The notes under the pieces were generated by a model. That model had not been told where the DNA came from. It ran no database searches and was given only the letters and a program-made list of their open reading frames with translations. From Rhodospirillales bacterium (GTDB lineage: Bacteria; Pseudomonadota; Alphaproteobacteria; Rhodospirillales; Thalassospiraceae), in the NCBI GenBank assembly GCA_019634165.1, contig JAHQVT010000003.1:62001-126000 (forward strand): DNA of 64,000 nucleotides, in the 5' to 3' direction. This document shows positions 55,233-64,000 of the stretch, one piece after another. The position numbers and the translations under genes were made by a program. Position 1 is the stretch's first letter; the number at the start of each line of letters is the position of its first letter.

Positions 55233-56072
55233 TTGGGTAAAGGCAAAACTCTTTTTCTGGGTCTTCTGGCCGTCATTATATTGCCGTTTGGCATAAGCCT
55301 TGCCGAAGACCCGCCGGGTGGGAAGACCAAAGAACCCTATACGTGGCGCAATGCCCCGCGTCATTCATCAGGTGTTGCCCCTGATCCTGCACGCCATGCC
55401 GATCAGGCGATTGTGATGGTGTTGGCAGCCGATACGTTTGGCTGGCGGGGCTATTTCGCGGTTCATCCGTGGATCATTTACAAACGTGCGGGCGAAACCA
55501 GCTATACCCGCTATGACGTTGTTGGTTGGGGCGGTGGCAATGCTGTGCGCAAGAATTATGCGCTTCCTGATGGATTGTGGTTTGGCGCAAAACCCAAAAT
55601 CCTTGCCGATCATCGCGGACCAGAAGCCGAAGGGTTGATTGATCAGGTTGAAGTTGCGGTTAAAAACTATCCCTTCCCACGCGAATATCGAAGCTATCCG
55701 GGGCCGAACAGCAATACCTTTATCGCCCATATCGGACGTAAAGTATCTGCGCTTAACCTTGATATGCCGGCCAACGCGATTGGTAAGGATTTCCGGGCGA
55801 TAACTGATCCTGTTGGAATGTCATCAAGCGGGCAGGGCATTCAGGCCAATTTTTTGGGTGTGCTTGGCTTTTCGGTTGGTCTGGAAGAAGGGATTGAGCT
55901 TAATCTGCTTGGTCTGAATTTCGGGATTGATTTTAACCGGCCTGCCTTGCGCCTTCCATCTGTTGGGCGGTTGGGCATGGATAATGTGGATCAGGATATT
56001 CCTGATAGTGCCGCGGCAGAAAAGAGAGGCTCTATTAACCGTGAGCAGGCGTCGTTTAAGCCAAGTAGTTGA
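55233..56072 (+). CDS. DUF3750-like secreted protein
   Basis: 279 residues starting with a signal-peptide-like helix (GKTLFLGLLAVIILPFGISL), followed by an alpha/beta domain with HPWIIYKRAGETSYTRYDVV and YRSYPGPNSNTFIAHIGR. This combination matches the DUF3750 family, of unknown function, present in many alphaproteobacteria. The start is TTG, with AGGA about nine bases upstream. It is not obviously part of an operon. Confidence 0.75.
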   Translation: MGKGKTLFLGLLAVIILPFGISLAEDPPGGKTKEPYTWRNAPRHSSGVAPDPARHADQAIVMVLAADTFGWRGYFAVHPWIIYKRAGETSYTRYDVVGWGGGNAVRKNYALPDGLWFGAKPKILADHRGPEAEGLIDQVEVAVKNYPFPREYRSYPGPNSNTFIAHIGRKVSALNLDMPANAIGKDFRAITDPVGMSSSGQGIQANFLGVLGFSVGLEEGIELNLLGLNFGIDFNRPALRLPSVGRLGMDNVDQDIPDSAAAEKRGSINREQASFKPSS

Positions 56073-56174
56073 TAATCGGCAGGAAGTTGGGCGATAAAGC
56101 AGTTAGAATAATGGAAGAACGCCGCCCCGTATCAGGGCGACGTGTGTTTTACCGGGATGGTTGACGGGTGGCGG

Positions 56175-57386
56175 TTAATTGCGTGCCCAGCGCGGGAAAG
56201 GATCAGTAAGGTCGGCATACTGCAAAGGGTCGAAACTGACTGAAAAAAGGTTATTTTCATCGTCAATCAGACATTTTGACAGACGTTCGCGTAGAGCGGT
56301 TTCATTCATATCTTGACCAATAAAGACGATCTCCTGACGGCGGTCGGCAAAGACTGGGTCCCATTTCGACAAAACGATGTTGCGCCATTCTTGGTTGTCC
56401 GGCCATTGTTCGCGTGGTACGGCACACCACCATGTTCCAAGTGCCTCTGTCTTTACTGCGGCACCGGCTTGGCTGATTTCCCCCACCCAATCAGGCCGTG
56501 TGGCCAACCAGAAGTGCCCCTTTGCACGAAGAACACCGGGCCATTCGCTGTTGACAAAGGCATGGAACCGTTCGGGATGAAATGGCAGAGACGTTCGGAA
56601 GGTAAAGCTTTTAATGCCGTATTCTTCGGTCTCGGGCACATGATCGGCAAAGCCATATAGTTCCTTGGCCCAAAGCGGGTGATCTTGGGCTCGTTCAAAA
56701 TCGAACCGGCCTGTATTGAGAATGCGTTCGGGATTGACGACGCTGTTGGTGGTTTCAATGACCTCGGCATCTGCGTTTAGGGCTTTGATGATGCCAAGAA
56801 CCGTTTTGAGTTGGCTCTCGGAAATCAGATCAAGCTTGTTCATGACGATCACATCGGCAAATTCGATCTGATCAACCAGCAAATCAACAATACTGCGATC
56901 ATCAGCATCGCCAAGGCTTTCGCCACGGTCAGACAGAAGGTCAGTCGAACTGTAGTCCGCAATCAATCGTGCGGCGTCAACCACGGTGACCATGGTATCA
57001 AGCTTGGCAACATCGCCAAGCGATTGGCCATGTTCGTCGCGGAAATCGAAGGTCGCCGCAACGGGGAGTGGTTCGGAAATGCCAGTTGATTCAATGAGTA
57101 AATAATCAAAGCAGTCCTGTTCAGCAAGGCGTCGTACCTCGGCCAGAAGATCATCACGCAATGTGCAGCAAATGCACCCGTTGGTCATCTCGACCAGCTT
57201 TTCATCCGTTTGAGACAATTCGGACCCACCCGTGCGCACCAGATCGGCATCAATGTTGACATCACTCATATCATTGACGATCACTGCGACCCGCAGGCCA
57301 AGTCGGTTATTGAGCACATGGTTAAGAAGGGTGGTTTTGCCCGCGCCAAGAAAGCCGGACAGGACAGTAACGGGAAGCTGGCGCAT
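56175..57386 (-). CDS. CobW-family zinc-associated GTPase (ZigA/YciC-like)
   Basis: 403 residues: P-loop GFLGAGKTTLLNHVLNN at residues 11-27, the metal-binding CICC motif (Cys71, 73, 74), Walker B LLIESTGISEP and NKLD near residue 190, then a C-terminal CobW_C domain. This COG0523 group (ZigA, YciC, ZagA) acts as a zinc metallochaperone in zinc shortage. ATG at 57386 has GAGGTC about seven bases upstream; the codon before it is TTG. A near-ideal Zur box overlaps its promoter, so expression should rise when zinc is low. Confidence 0.9.
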   Translation of the reverse strand: MRQLPVTVLSGFLGAGKTTLLNHVLNNRLGLRVAVIVNDMSDVNIDADLVRTGGSELSQTDEKLVEMTNGCICCTLRDDLLAEVRRLAEQDCFDYLLIESTGISEPLPVAATFDFRDEHGQSLGDVAKLDTMVTVVDAARLIADYSSTDLLSDRGESLGDADDRSIVDLLVDQIEFADVIVMNKLDLISESQLKTVLGIIKALNADAEVIETTNSVVNPERILNTGRFDFERAQDHPLWAKELYGFADHVPETEEYGIKSFTFRTSLPFHPERFHAFVNSEWPGVLRAKGHFWLATRPDWVGEISQAGAAVKTEALGTWWCAVPREQWPDNQEWRNIVLSKWDPVFADRRQEIVFIGQDMNETALRERLSKCLIDDENNLFSVSFDPLQYADLTDPFPRWARN

Positions 57387-57400
57387 CAATAGACCTCGTC

Positions 57401-57432
57401 AGTAAATGTTATGTTATAACATAACATTTACT
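57401..57432. promoter_or_regulatory. Zur-type operator before the CobW gene
   Basis: A perfect 32-base palindrome, arms AGTAAATGTTATGTTA (57401-57416) and TAACATAACATTTACT (57417-57432). The core ATGTTATNNNATAACAT matches the Zur consensus (AAATGTTATANTATAACATTT) of proteobacteria. It ends 15 bases before the start codon. Confidence 0.85.
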
Positions 57433-57505
57433 TGGCTGTGATGGGCAACGCAATCAAAATTTTGATCTCCATGCTGGATCTTGCTGTTTGGAGCCGTCGT
57501 GGGGT

Positions 57506-58036
57506 TTAACCGTTCAGGTGCAAAATCGCCCCATTCAACAGGCAAGCAAACCCAACCCAAGCGCCGTAAGGCAGCAACAGCAAACCGGCAACCCGATCAA
57601 TCCGGATAAAGACGATGACGTTGATCACAATCAGTGCCAAAAGCAGCAGGATATCAATCATCCCAAGCAGCGGAGATTGCGCGCCAAAGAACAGAAATGA
57701 CCACAATAGGTTTAAAGCCAGTTGCGCGCCGTAAATGGCAAACGGGCCTTTGGCCCCATTAAGCCCGCGTTTAAGCCAAACGCGCCAGCCGCTTAGGGCG
57801 ATTAAGAAGTAAATGATGCTCCAGGCCGGGGCAAACAGCCAGTCTGGCGGTGTGAAGAACGGTTTTGCCAGTTTAGGATACCATGTGCTGACACTGGTGG
57901 CTGTCACCGCCCCGCCAAATGCCGAAATGATCAGGCACAACACCATAAATGCAATCAACGCAAAAACGCGGGATCGATGATTGGGATTAAACGGTGTGCT
58001 TGCAGGCGTGTTGCTGGTTGTTTCGATATCCACCAT
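57506..58036 (-). CDS. tspO: TspO/MBR-family tryptophan-rich sensory protein
   Basis: 176 residues with five membrane segments after a polar lead. Conserved Trp/Pro features include WYPKLAKPFFTPPDWLFAPAW and ALNLLWSFLFFGAQSP. TspO proteins bind porphyrins and tetrapyrroles and affect their transport or degradation. The ATG at 58036 has GAAAGGC upstream; a longer frame starting at 58117 is not supported. It lies between the CobW gene and a VOC protein on the same strand. Confidence 0.9.
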   Translation of the reverse strand: MVDIETTSNTPASTPFNPNHRSRVFALIAFMVLCLIISAFGGAVTATSVSTWYPKLAKPFFTPPDWLFAPAWSIIYFLIALSGWRVWLKRGLNGAKGPFAIYGAQLALNLLWSFLFFGAQSPLLGMIDILLLLALIVINVIVFIRIDRVAGLLLLPYGAWVGFACLLNGAILHLNG

Positions 58037-58156
58037 GATTATGCCTTTCGGGGCCTTTTTTGGGGCTTTGCTGGTATCTGGATGATCAGGATATTGCACG
58101 AATGCGCTTTTCCGCAAGATGCATGAAATACCGATCTCGAAAAGCAGTTGGGGTGT

Positions 58157-58594
58157 TTATTGTGCTGGGGCGACGGGGTTATAGGTGCCAAAGCTCCAGA
58201 CATGGCCTTCGGGATCGCGTGCAGAATAGACTTTGCCGCCGTGGCTTTGTTCTGCCAGTGGAATAACGATTTCTGTGCTGGCGGCAATTGCGTGGGCATA
58301 GTGAAGATCGACATCCGATACCACAACATAGATGCTTTGCGTGACACCGCCAATATCATGGGGGCGGCGTGTTAGTTTTGCCAATTCACTGTCGCGTGCT
58401 TGCCCCAGCATGATGATGCCACGGCCGAAAACCAGTTCGGCATGTTCGACAATGCCCTGTTCATTTTCGTAGATGGCGTGTTTTTCAAAACCAAATGCCC
58501 GGCACAGGAAGTCTATGGCGGCTTTGGGATCATCATACCGTAAGGCGGGAATCACTGCGCCGAATTGTGTTGATCCATTCAACTGTGCGTTCAT
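58157..58594 (-). CDS. VOC (glyoxalase/bleomycin-resistance) family protein
   Basis: 145 residues in the betaalphabetabetabeta fold of the VOC superfamily, with VIPALRYDDPKAAIDFLCRA and a C-terminal SARDPEGHVWSFGTY that supplies the metal-binding Glu/His typical of the family. Function cannot be assigned. AAGGAACC precedes the ATG. Confidence 0.85.
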   Translation of the reverse strand: MNAQLNGSTQFGAVIPALRYDDPKAAIDFLCRAFGFEKHAIYENEQGIVEHAELVFGRGIIMLGQARDSELAKLTRRPHDIGGVTQSIYVVVSDVDLHYAHAIAASTEIVIPLAEQSHGGKVYSARDPEGHVWSFGTYNPVAPAQ

Positions 58595-58901
58595 GACGGT
58601 TCCTTGTGAGGTTCGATGTCACGCAAGAATGCAGCTTCCGCTGGCTGTTGTCTTTGACACAGTTCAACAGTTTTTTAGCAGGTGGAAACGTTCAGAAAGC
58701 AGGCGTTCAAAAGGTAAGTGTAAGTGACTGTAATCACAGATAAGGCCCGTGCCATACGTTATAAAATTATTCATCTGTTGTTTTCTATTATCTGCTGGGA
58801 ATGCAGCTATTAGTATTTGTTTTGCATATGGCATTCTTGAAAAACATCAATAATTTACCGACATGTTCAATATATTTGGACAGCGGTATGTGGGGAAAGA
58901 C

Positions 58902-60593
58902 ATGTTCAGTTTGAACTCTATGAAGATCAGCACGCGTATGCTGATCATTGTTGCGGGGGCAATTCTTGCAGTTTTGCTGGTCGGGGCGTTCGGTCTTACC
59001 GAAATGCGCAGCAATATGGTCGAGGATCGTAAGGCCAAGACACAGAATTTGGTCGAGACCGCGATCAGCCTGATTGGGCATTTCCATGCGATGGAGACGT
59101 CGGGCGAGCTCACAAGCGAACAGGCACAGGAAGCAGCGAAAAAGGCTGTTGGGTCCCTGCGCTATGATGAAAAGAACTACTTCTTTGCGTTTGATTACAC
59201 CCCGGTTGTTCTGATTCACGATATTAAACCCGCACGGGTTGGCACCAACGTTGGTAAGGCCGTCGATGGTTCGGGTAAGCCTCTTTATAGTGCAATGGTC
59301 GATGTGGCGCGTTCTGAGGGGCAGGGGTTTGTCGATTACACCTATCAGGTGCCGAAATCCGACAAGCTGCGTCCCAAGCTTTCCTTTGTTAAAGAATTCA
59401 AGCCTTGGGGCTGGATCGTTGCAACCGGCATTTACATGGATGATGTGAATGCGGTGTTCCAGAAAAGCATGCTGGTCATGGGCGCTGTTGCATTGGCAGT
59501 CTTGGTCGCAGTTGTCGGCATGTCTTTGATGATCAGCCGGGGGATTACCCGTCCGTTGCTGGCGATTTCTGAAAACATGCTGCGTCTGTCGCAGGGCGAT
59601 CACAATATCGAGGTCAAATACACTGATCAGAAAAGCGAGATCGGCGATTTGGCGCGTGCGATGGATATCTTTAAGGCCAAAACCATCGAAATGGAAGAAA
59701 TGCGCACGCACCGCGAAGAGCAGGAGCGCCGTTCCGATACTGAAAAACGCGAAGCTTTGCGCAAGATGGCCGATAGTTTCGAAGCCAGTGTTGGGCAGGT
59801 TGTTGCCCAAGTCATCAAGGCATCGGGCGATATGCAGACATCCGCTGATGCGATGACCGGTACAGCCAAGCAGGTTGGTCAACGATCAAGCGTGGTTTCC
59901 AGTGCGTCGCAGGAAATGTCGAGCAACGTTGAAACCGTGGCATCGGCGGCTGAAGAACTGAGCGCATCGATTGCGGAAATCAGCAATCAGGTCGCCCAGT
60001 CTTCGACTATTGCCAATGGTGCAGTTCGCACATCTGAAGAAACCCATCAGAAAATCGAAATGTTGGCCGATGCGGCAAACCAAATTGGCGAAGTCGTTTC
60101 GTTGATTACCAATATTGCCGAACAGACCAACCTTTTGGCGTTGAACGCAACCATTGAAGCCGCGCGTGCGGGGGATGCGGGCAAAGGCTTTGCCGTGGTT
60201 GCCAACGAGGTTAAGAACCTTGCCAATCAGACGGCCAAGGCAACCGAAGACATCCGTTCGCAGGTTGAAGACATTCAGGTGGCAACATCAAATGCGGTAA
60301 CTGCAATCAGCGAAATCGCTGAAACCATCCGTCAGCTTGACGGGTCGACAACGACGATTGCATCGGCCGTTGAAGAACAGGGTGCCGCAACGCAAGAAAT
60401 CGCCCGAAATGTTGAACAGGCCGCCCATGGTACGCGTGATGTTTCAGAAAATATCACCGGTGTATCGTCGGCTGCTGGTGATGCAGAACGGCTTTCGAAC
60501 GAAGTTCTTGGCCTGGCCCAAGGACTTGGTCGCGAGGCCGGGGTGCTGAACAAGGCTGTTGAATCCTTCCTTGCGGAAGTCCGCAACGCCTGA
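58902..60593 (+). CDS. Methyl-accepting chemotaxis protein with a Cache sensor
   Basis: 563 residues: first membrane helix near residues 7-27, a periplasmic single-Cache domain (about 30-175, with [20 protein letters not shown]), second helix, HAMP, and a signalling domain with the conserved hairpin [20 protein letters not shown]. It relays a chemical signal to CheA/CheW. The ATG at 58902 is chosen because GGGGAAAG precedes it; an upstream ATG at 58863 has none. It should sense a small organic ligand. A strong terminator follows. Confidence 0.9.
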   Translation: MFSLNSMKISTRMLIIVAGAILAVLLVGAFGLTEMRSNMVEDRKAKTQNLVETAISLIGHFHAMETSGELTSEQAQEAAKKAVGSLRYDEKNYFFAFDYTPVVLIHDIKPARVGTNVGKAVDGSGKPLYSAMVDVARSEGQGFVDYTYQVPKSDKLRPKLSFVKEFKPWGWIVATGIYMDDVNAVFQKSMLVMGAVALAVLVAVVGMSLMISRGITRPLLAISENMLRLSQGDHNIEVKYTDQKSEIGDLARAMDIFKAKTIEMEEMRTHREEQERRSDTEKREALRKMADSFEASVGQVVAQVIKASGDMQTSADAMTGTAKQVGQRSSVVSSASQEMSSNVETVASAAEELSASIAEISNQVAQSSTIANGAVRTSEETHQKIEMLADAANQIGEVVSLITNIAEQTNLLALNATIEAARAGDAGKGFAVVANEVKNLANQTAKATEDIRSQVEDIQVATSNAVTAISEIAETIRQLDGSTTTIASAVEEQGAATQEIARNVEQAAHGTRDVSENITGVSSAAGDAERLSNEVLGLAQGLGREAGVLNKAVESFLAEVRNA

Positions 60594-60612
60594 TTTGCCA
60601 AATCTTGCTATG

Positions 60613-60648
60613 GCCCCCGCTTTGGGAACAGAGCGGGGGCTTTTTTAT
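60613..60648 (+). terminator. Rho-independent terminator after the chemotaxis receptor
   Basis: GCCCCCGCT (60613-60621) and AGCGGGGGC (60632-60640) form a perfect stem followed by TTTTTTAT. Confidence 0.92.
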
Positions 60649-60664
60649 GTGCGTTGCTTATGGA

Positions 60665-61369
60665 TTATGTTTTGTTGGTCGAATTCGATGTTTGGCCAAA
60701 CAGGATCTTTTTGCCTTCTTCGGTAACAGGGGGACGCGAAGAATACGGCTCTGCTGCTTTGTATGCGGCGATTGTGGCAGGACGGGACCCAATGGTTTCA
60801 AACCAGCGTTTCAGGTTTGGAAAGTCATTCAAATCTTGCTGTTGCTTGTCGTGTGAAACAATCCACGGATAGCACGCCATATCGGCAATCGTGTAATCGT
60901 CCCCGGCAATGAATTTACGTCCTTCAAGGCGCTTATTTAGCACGCCGTAAAGACGGTTGGTCTCATTGACATAACGGTTAATCGCATAGGGCAGTTTCTC
61001 AGGCGCATAGGTGCCAAAATGGTGGTTCTGGCCGGCCATCGGGCCAAGTCCGCCCATCTGCCAGAACAGCCATTCCATCACGGTTTTGCGGCCGCGCACA
61101 TCGCTTGGCAGGAATTTGCCGATCTTTTCTGCGAGATACTGCAAGATGGCACCGGATTCAAAGATGGTGATGGCATCACCGCCATCGGCCGGGGCATGAT
61201 CAATGATCGCAGGCATCCGGTTGTTGGGGGAAAAGGCCAGAAATTCTGGCTTGAACTGGTCCCCGGCACTGATGTCGACCGGAAAGATTTTATAGTCCAG
61301 TCCGGCTTCTTCAAGGAACAGGGTGATTTTGTGACCGTTCGGGGTTGGCCAGTAATAAAGGTCGATCAT
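60665..61369 (-). CDS. Glutathione S-transferase, YfcG/YghU-like
   Basis: 234 residues with an N-terminal thioredoxin-like domain (YYWPTPNGHKITLFLEEAGL, then NNRMPAIIDH and ESGAILQYLAEK) and a helical C-terminal domain (GDDYTIADMACYPWI). The TPNGHK start resembles YfcG/YghU Nu-class enzymes with disulfide-reductase activity. It is divergent from a second glutathione transferase. AAGGAGCC stands before the ATG. Confidence 0.87.
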   Translation of the reverse strand: MIDLYYWPTPNGHKITLFLEEAGLDYKIFPVDISAGDQFKPEFLAFSPNNRMPAIIDHAPADGGDAITIFESGAILQYLAEKIGKFLPSDVRGRKTVMEWLFWQMGGLGPMAGQNHHFGTYAPEKLPYAINRYVNETNRLYGVLNKRLEGRKFIAGDDYTIADMACYPWIVSHDKQQQDLNDFPNLKRWFETIGSRPATIAAYKAAEPYSSRPPVTEEGKKILFGQTSNSTNKT

Positions 61370-61523
61370 GGGCCCAAGGCTCCTTTGGTTCTTTTCTGGT
61401 GGCTATTTCGATAAACGAAGCTTGCCAATTGCGGTGTTATCGGTCAATTTAAAACGATCATTCCAAAAAGCAATGCCGGGTCACGCTTTTGTGTAAATTC
61501 ATTGGCCTGCAAGGAGACTGTTT

Positions 61524-62216
61524 ATGATCCGCTTCTATTTCCACCCAACGCCAAACCCGCAGAAAATCTCGATGATGCTTGAGGCGACCGGCCTTGACTA
61601 TGAAGTTCTGCCTGTTGATACCCGCAAAGGTCAGCAGCATGACCCGGCGTTTCGTTTGATCAATCCAAATGGCAAACTGCCAGCAATTGTTGATACCGAT
61701 GGACCGGGTGGCAAAGAAGTGCGCGTTTTTGATTCAAACGCGATCCTGATCTATCTCGCGGAAAAGACCGGTAAGTTCCTTGGCAAGCCCGAAGACCGTG
61801 GTGAATTCCTGTCATGGTTGATGTTCATTGCCACGGGTATTGGTCCGTTTTCCGGTCAGGCTGTGCATTTCCAGCATGTCGCGCCTGAAGGCAGCGACTA
61901 TGGTGTGAACCGCTATCGCAATGAGATCGCCCGTCACTATCAGGTTCTTGAAGATCATCTTGGCGGCCGTGACTTCATCGTTGGTGACGAGTTGACGATT
62001 GTTGATATCTCGGCGTGGGGCTGGATCGATAAGGCACCGTATGTTCACAAGAACCCGGATGTGATGGCCAAATATCCAAACATCAAACGTTGGTTCGATG
62101 CCATCAATAAACTTCCCGCAGCCATCAGTGCGCGCGACGTTGGCAAAGGCCACAGTTTTAAGATGGAAATGGACGAAGACGCCAAGCGCGCCATGTTCCC
62201 ATCGAACTACGTTTAA
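61524..62216 (+). CDS. Glutathione S-transferase, YfcG/YghU-like, second copy
   Basis: 230 residues, about as long as the divergent neighbour and clearly related (YFHPTPNPQKISMMLEATGLD, NPNGKLPAIVDTD, ESNAI replaced by DSNAILIYLAEK, GDELTIVDISAWGW). The active-site surroundings differ (PNPQK in place of PNGHK), so the two may have different substrates. AAGGAGA precedes the ATG. The 154-base gap between them should hold both promoters. Confidence 0.87.
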   Translation: MIRFYFHPTPNPQKISMMLEATGLDYEVLPVDTRKGQQHDPAFRLINPNGKLPAIVDTDGPGGKEVRVFDSNAILIYLAEKTGKFLGKPEDRGEFLSWLMFIATGIGPFSGQAVHFQHVAPEGSDYGVNRYRNEIARHYQVLEDHLGGRDFIVGDELTIVDISAWGWIDKAPYVHKNPDVMAKYPNIKRWFDAINKLPAAISARDVGKGHSFKMEMDEDAKRAMFPSNYV

Positions 62217-62249
62217 GAGAAAGATCCAGGCCACAGGTCTTTGAATGAA

Positions 62250-62282
62250 AAACACCCCGGCTTTTAAGGCCGGGGTGTTTTG
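62250..62282. terminator. Bidirectional terminator between the GST and MFS genes
   Basis: AAAACACCCCGGC (62250-62262) and GCCGGGGTGTTTT (62270-62282) form a 13-base perfect stem with flanking A and T tracts. Confidence 0.9.
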
Positions 62283-62303
62283 CGTTTCATCTAAGCCAAG
62301 CAA

Positions 62304-63644
62304 TCAGTCGGTGGTTTTCGCACCAAACTGTTTGTTGAATTGCAGGACCAGCAGGGTCACAACCGCACCCGACATCAGGTAAACACCAACACCGGGCAGG
62401 CCAAACTTATCGCAAAGATACAGTGCGATCAGCGGTGCAAAACCGGCACCAAGCAGCCATGCCAGATCCGATGTCAGGGCTGATCCGGTATAGCGGTATT
62501 CGCGTTTGAAGTTCGATGCCAGTGTTCCGGCAGCCTGACCAAAGCACAGGCCAAGAACAGCAAATCCACCCAGTACAATCATGCCTTCATTGATGATGTT
62601 GTAATTGTACAGAAGCGGGGTCAGGATCGCGCCCAGCAAGATGATCCCGGCACTGTAGCCCAGCAGGCGACGACGGCCGAGCTGGTCGGCGATGAAGCCC
62701 GATGCGACAATGCCAAAGGCACAGAGCACCGCCCCAACACCTTGGGTTAACAGGAACTGCCCCGGATTGCCGTCGGCATACAGAAACACCCAAGTTAGGG
62801 CAAAGACCGTGACCAGATGGAAGAGCGCATAGCTGACCATTGGGACAAGAGCGCCCAGAACAACGGTGCGGCCATTATGTTTGAGCGTGTCCATAACACG
62901 CGATGCCTGCAATTCGTTTTCTTCAAGCAGATGGCCAAATTCCGATGTTGCGACCAGACGCAGGCGGGCAAACAGCGCGACGACGTTAATGGCAAAGGCA
63001 ACAAAGAATGCATAGCGCCAGCCAAAGGAAAGGAAGTCATCGGGATGCAGGGTCAGGATCAAGTAGGCAAACAACGAGGATGCCAACATAAAGCCAAGCG
63101 GTGCGCCCAATTGCGGGATCATCGCGTACCAGCCTTTGCGGTTATCTGGTGCGTTAAGGGCAAGTAGGGAAGCAAGACCATCCCATGCGCCCCCCCATGC
63201 AAGTCCCTGCAGGAAGCGGAAAGCACACAGAAGATAGATCGCAAGCACGCCAGCAGACATAAAGCTTGGCAGGAAGGCCATTGCCGCGGTCGATCCACCA
63301 AGCATGAACATTGCGATTGTCAGTTTAACCCCACGACCATAGGCACGGTCGACTGTCATAAAGACAAGGGACCCAACCGGGCGCGCAATGAAGGCCAAGG
63401 AGAAGATGGCAAAGGAATACATGGTGCCAACAAGTGCTGTTTCACCGGGGAACAGCAATTGCGGGAAGACCAGTACCGATGCGATGCAATAGACGAAAAA
63501 GTCGAAGAATTCTGACGTCCGGCCAATAATCACGCCAAGCGCAATTTGACCCGGATCATTGGTGGCGTCGGCATTGTGGTGCCGCGCATCGCGTTCCAAA
63601 CCTGAAGAGGTGGCGGTCGCGTAGTTTTCTGGTGTTTGGTTCAC
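62304..63644 (-). CDS. MFS metabolite:H+ symporter (MHS-like)
   Basis: 446 residues, twelve membrane segments, with GRTSEFFDFFVYCIASVLVF near the N-terminus and the loop signature DRAYGRGVKLTIAMFMLGGST, as in the metabolite:proton symporters (ShiA, ProP, KgtP group). The start is GTG, with TTAGGGAGA about seven bases upstream. The ligand could be a dicarboxylate, shikimate, betaine or similar; none can be chosen. It is not linked to other genes in the window. Confidence 0.87.
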   Translation of the reverse strand: MNQTPENYATATSSGLERDARHHNADATNDPGQIALGVIIGRTSEFFDFFVYCIASVLVFPQLLFPGETALVGTMYSFAIFSLAFIARPVGSLVFMTVDRAYGRGVKLTIAMFMLGGSTAAMAFLPSFMSAGVLAIYLLCAFRFLQGLAWGGAWDGLASLLALNAPDNRKGWYAMIPQLGAPLGFMLASSLFAYLILTLHPDDFLSFGWRYAFFVAFAINVVALFARLRLVATSEFGHLLEENELQASRVMDTLKHNGRTVVLGALVPMVSYALFHLVTVFALTWVFLYADGNPGQFLLTQGVGAVLCAFGIVASGFIADQLGRRRLLGYSAGIILLGAILTPLLYNYNIINEGMIVLGGFAVLGLCFGQAAGTLASNFKREYRYTGSALTSDLAWLLGAGFAPLIALYLCDKFGLPGVGVYLMSGAVVTLLVLQFNKQFGAKTTD

Positions 63645-64000
63645 GCCGTTCTCCCTAATTCACTAGTCGGACCTTTTGCGGTCCTAACTGCTTTTGATTG
63701 GATCACAAAATCGGTGCACTGCACGATAAGACTTTGGGACCGAGTCTAATTATAGACATGTGAATTCCAAACGTCAGTGTCAATTATCATTCTGCACCGC
63801 ACAACGTATGGTTTACATTGTAATGATAATTATCATTAAGACCCTGCTATGCGCGGCGCCTACCTTGACATTGTTGCATTGCAGCTATAGCAATTCCCGC
63901 GAAATTACGATCTGGTAGATTTTTGAAAAAAATTTGCCAAATTTGTGCCTTTTCCGTGGATGTTTGGGGTGTCCATTCCTATATGCGGTGCGGAGGGGTA
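63645..64000. promoter_or_regulatory. Right-edge intergenic region with a Fur-box-like palindrome
   Basis: 356 bases upstream of the MFS gene, no gene visible. TAATGATAATTATCATTA (63821-63838) is a perfect 18-base palindrome matching the Fur/ferric-uptake type; a half-like ATTATCATT is at 63783-63791. A small hairpin with GGACC/GGTCC arms lies at 63661-63692. The regulated gene may lie on the plus strand past the edge. Confidence 0.6.

Noticed and set aside
58788-59882. 364-codon minus-strand frame opposite the chemotaxis receptor
   Set aside because: It is antisense to a well-supported MCP with clear motifs, and its composition (His, Asn, Arg-rich) is that of a shadow frame.

Overview
The window looks like chromosomal DNA from a marine or aquatic alphaproteobacterium. 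The protein families and gene neighbourhoods, such as trimethylamine monooxygenase, heme-dependent dimethylamine demethylase, N-methylglutamate pathway genes and a TsuA-like sulfur transporter, would fit a Rhodospirillales member such as Thalassospira. That placement is an impression from protein style, not a computed result. No rRNA, tRNA, CRISPR array, transposase or phage gene was recognised.

Layout. 1-5.8 kb: a D-xylose ABC transporter (xylFHG, the last truncated by the window edge), divergent from a xylose-dehydrogenase-like SDR and an unusually long IlvD/Edd dehydratase, consistent with oxidative xylose breakdown. 6.0-13.0 kb: a MacAB-type tripartite efflux operon with its outer-membrane factor, divergent from an OmpR/CpxR-like response regulator and sensor kinase.

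13.1-36.1 kb is the core of the window: what looks like a complete methylated-amine catabolic island. Tmm oxidises trimethylamine to its N-oxide. Tdm splits the oxide into dimethylamine and formaldehyde. The DmmDABC complex demethylates dimethylamine. GmaS and MgsABC put the resulting methylamine onto glutamate. A SoxBDAG-like four-subunit enzyme (called MgdABCD here) oxidises N-methylglutamate. PurU releases formate from formyl-tetrahydrofolate. An Amt transporter, a previously untracked 54-residue membrane protein, an XRE-cupin regulator and a GlxA-type AraC regulator sit inside the island, each regulator next to repeats that could be its operator.

36.2-39.9 kb: dienelactone-hydrolase-like protein, an overlapping argE/NAD kinase pair, and a TetR regulator. 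40.0-43.2 kb: a sulfur cassette with a secreted tandem rhodanese, a strongly structured leader, a TsuA/YeeE-type transporter and, overlapping it by 4 bases, a small protein made of about 24 Asn-Pro-Cys-type repeats. This last protein is the most novel-looking item. 43.4-47.5 kb: DEAD-box helicase, cold-shock protein, SetA-like exporter and a YaiI-family protein. 47.7-55.1 kb: a benzaldehyde/vanillin-type aldehyde dehydrogenase with a complete branched-chain-type ABC transporter and an AraC regulator. 55.2-64 kb: DUF3750-like protein, a CobW-family GTPase behind a near-ideal Zur operator, TspO, a VOC protein, a chemotaxis receptor, two divergent glutathione transferases and an MHS-type transporter. 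A Fur-box-like palindrome lies near the right edge.

Starts were chosen by reading ribosome-binding sites and family N-termini by eye. Functions rest on recognised motifs and remembered family features; no database search was run.
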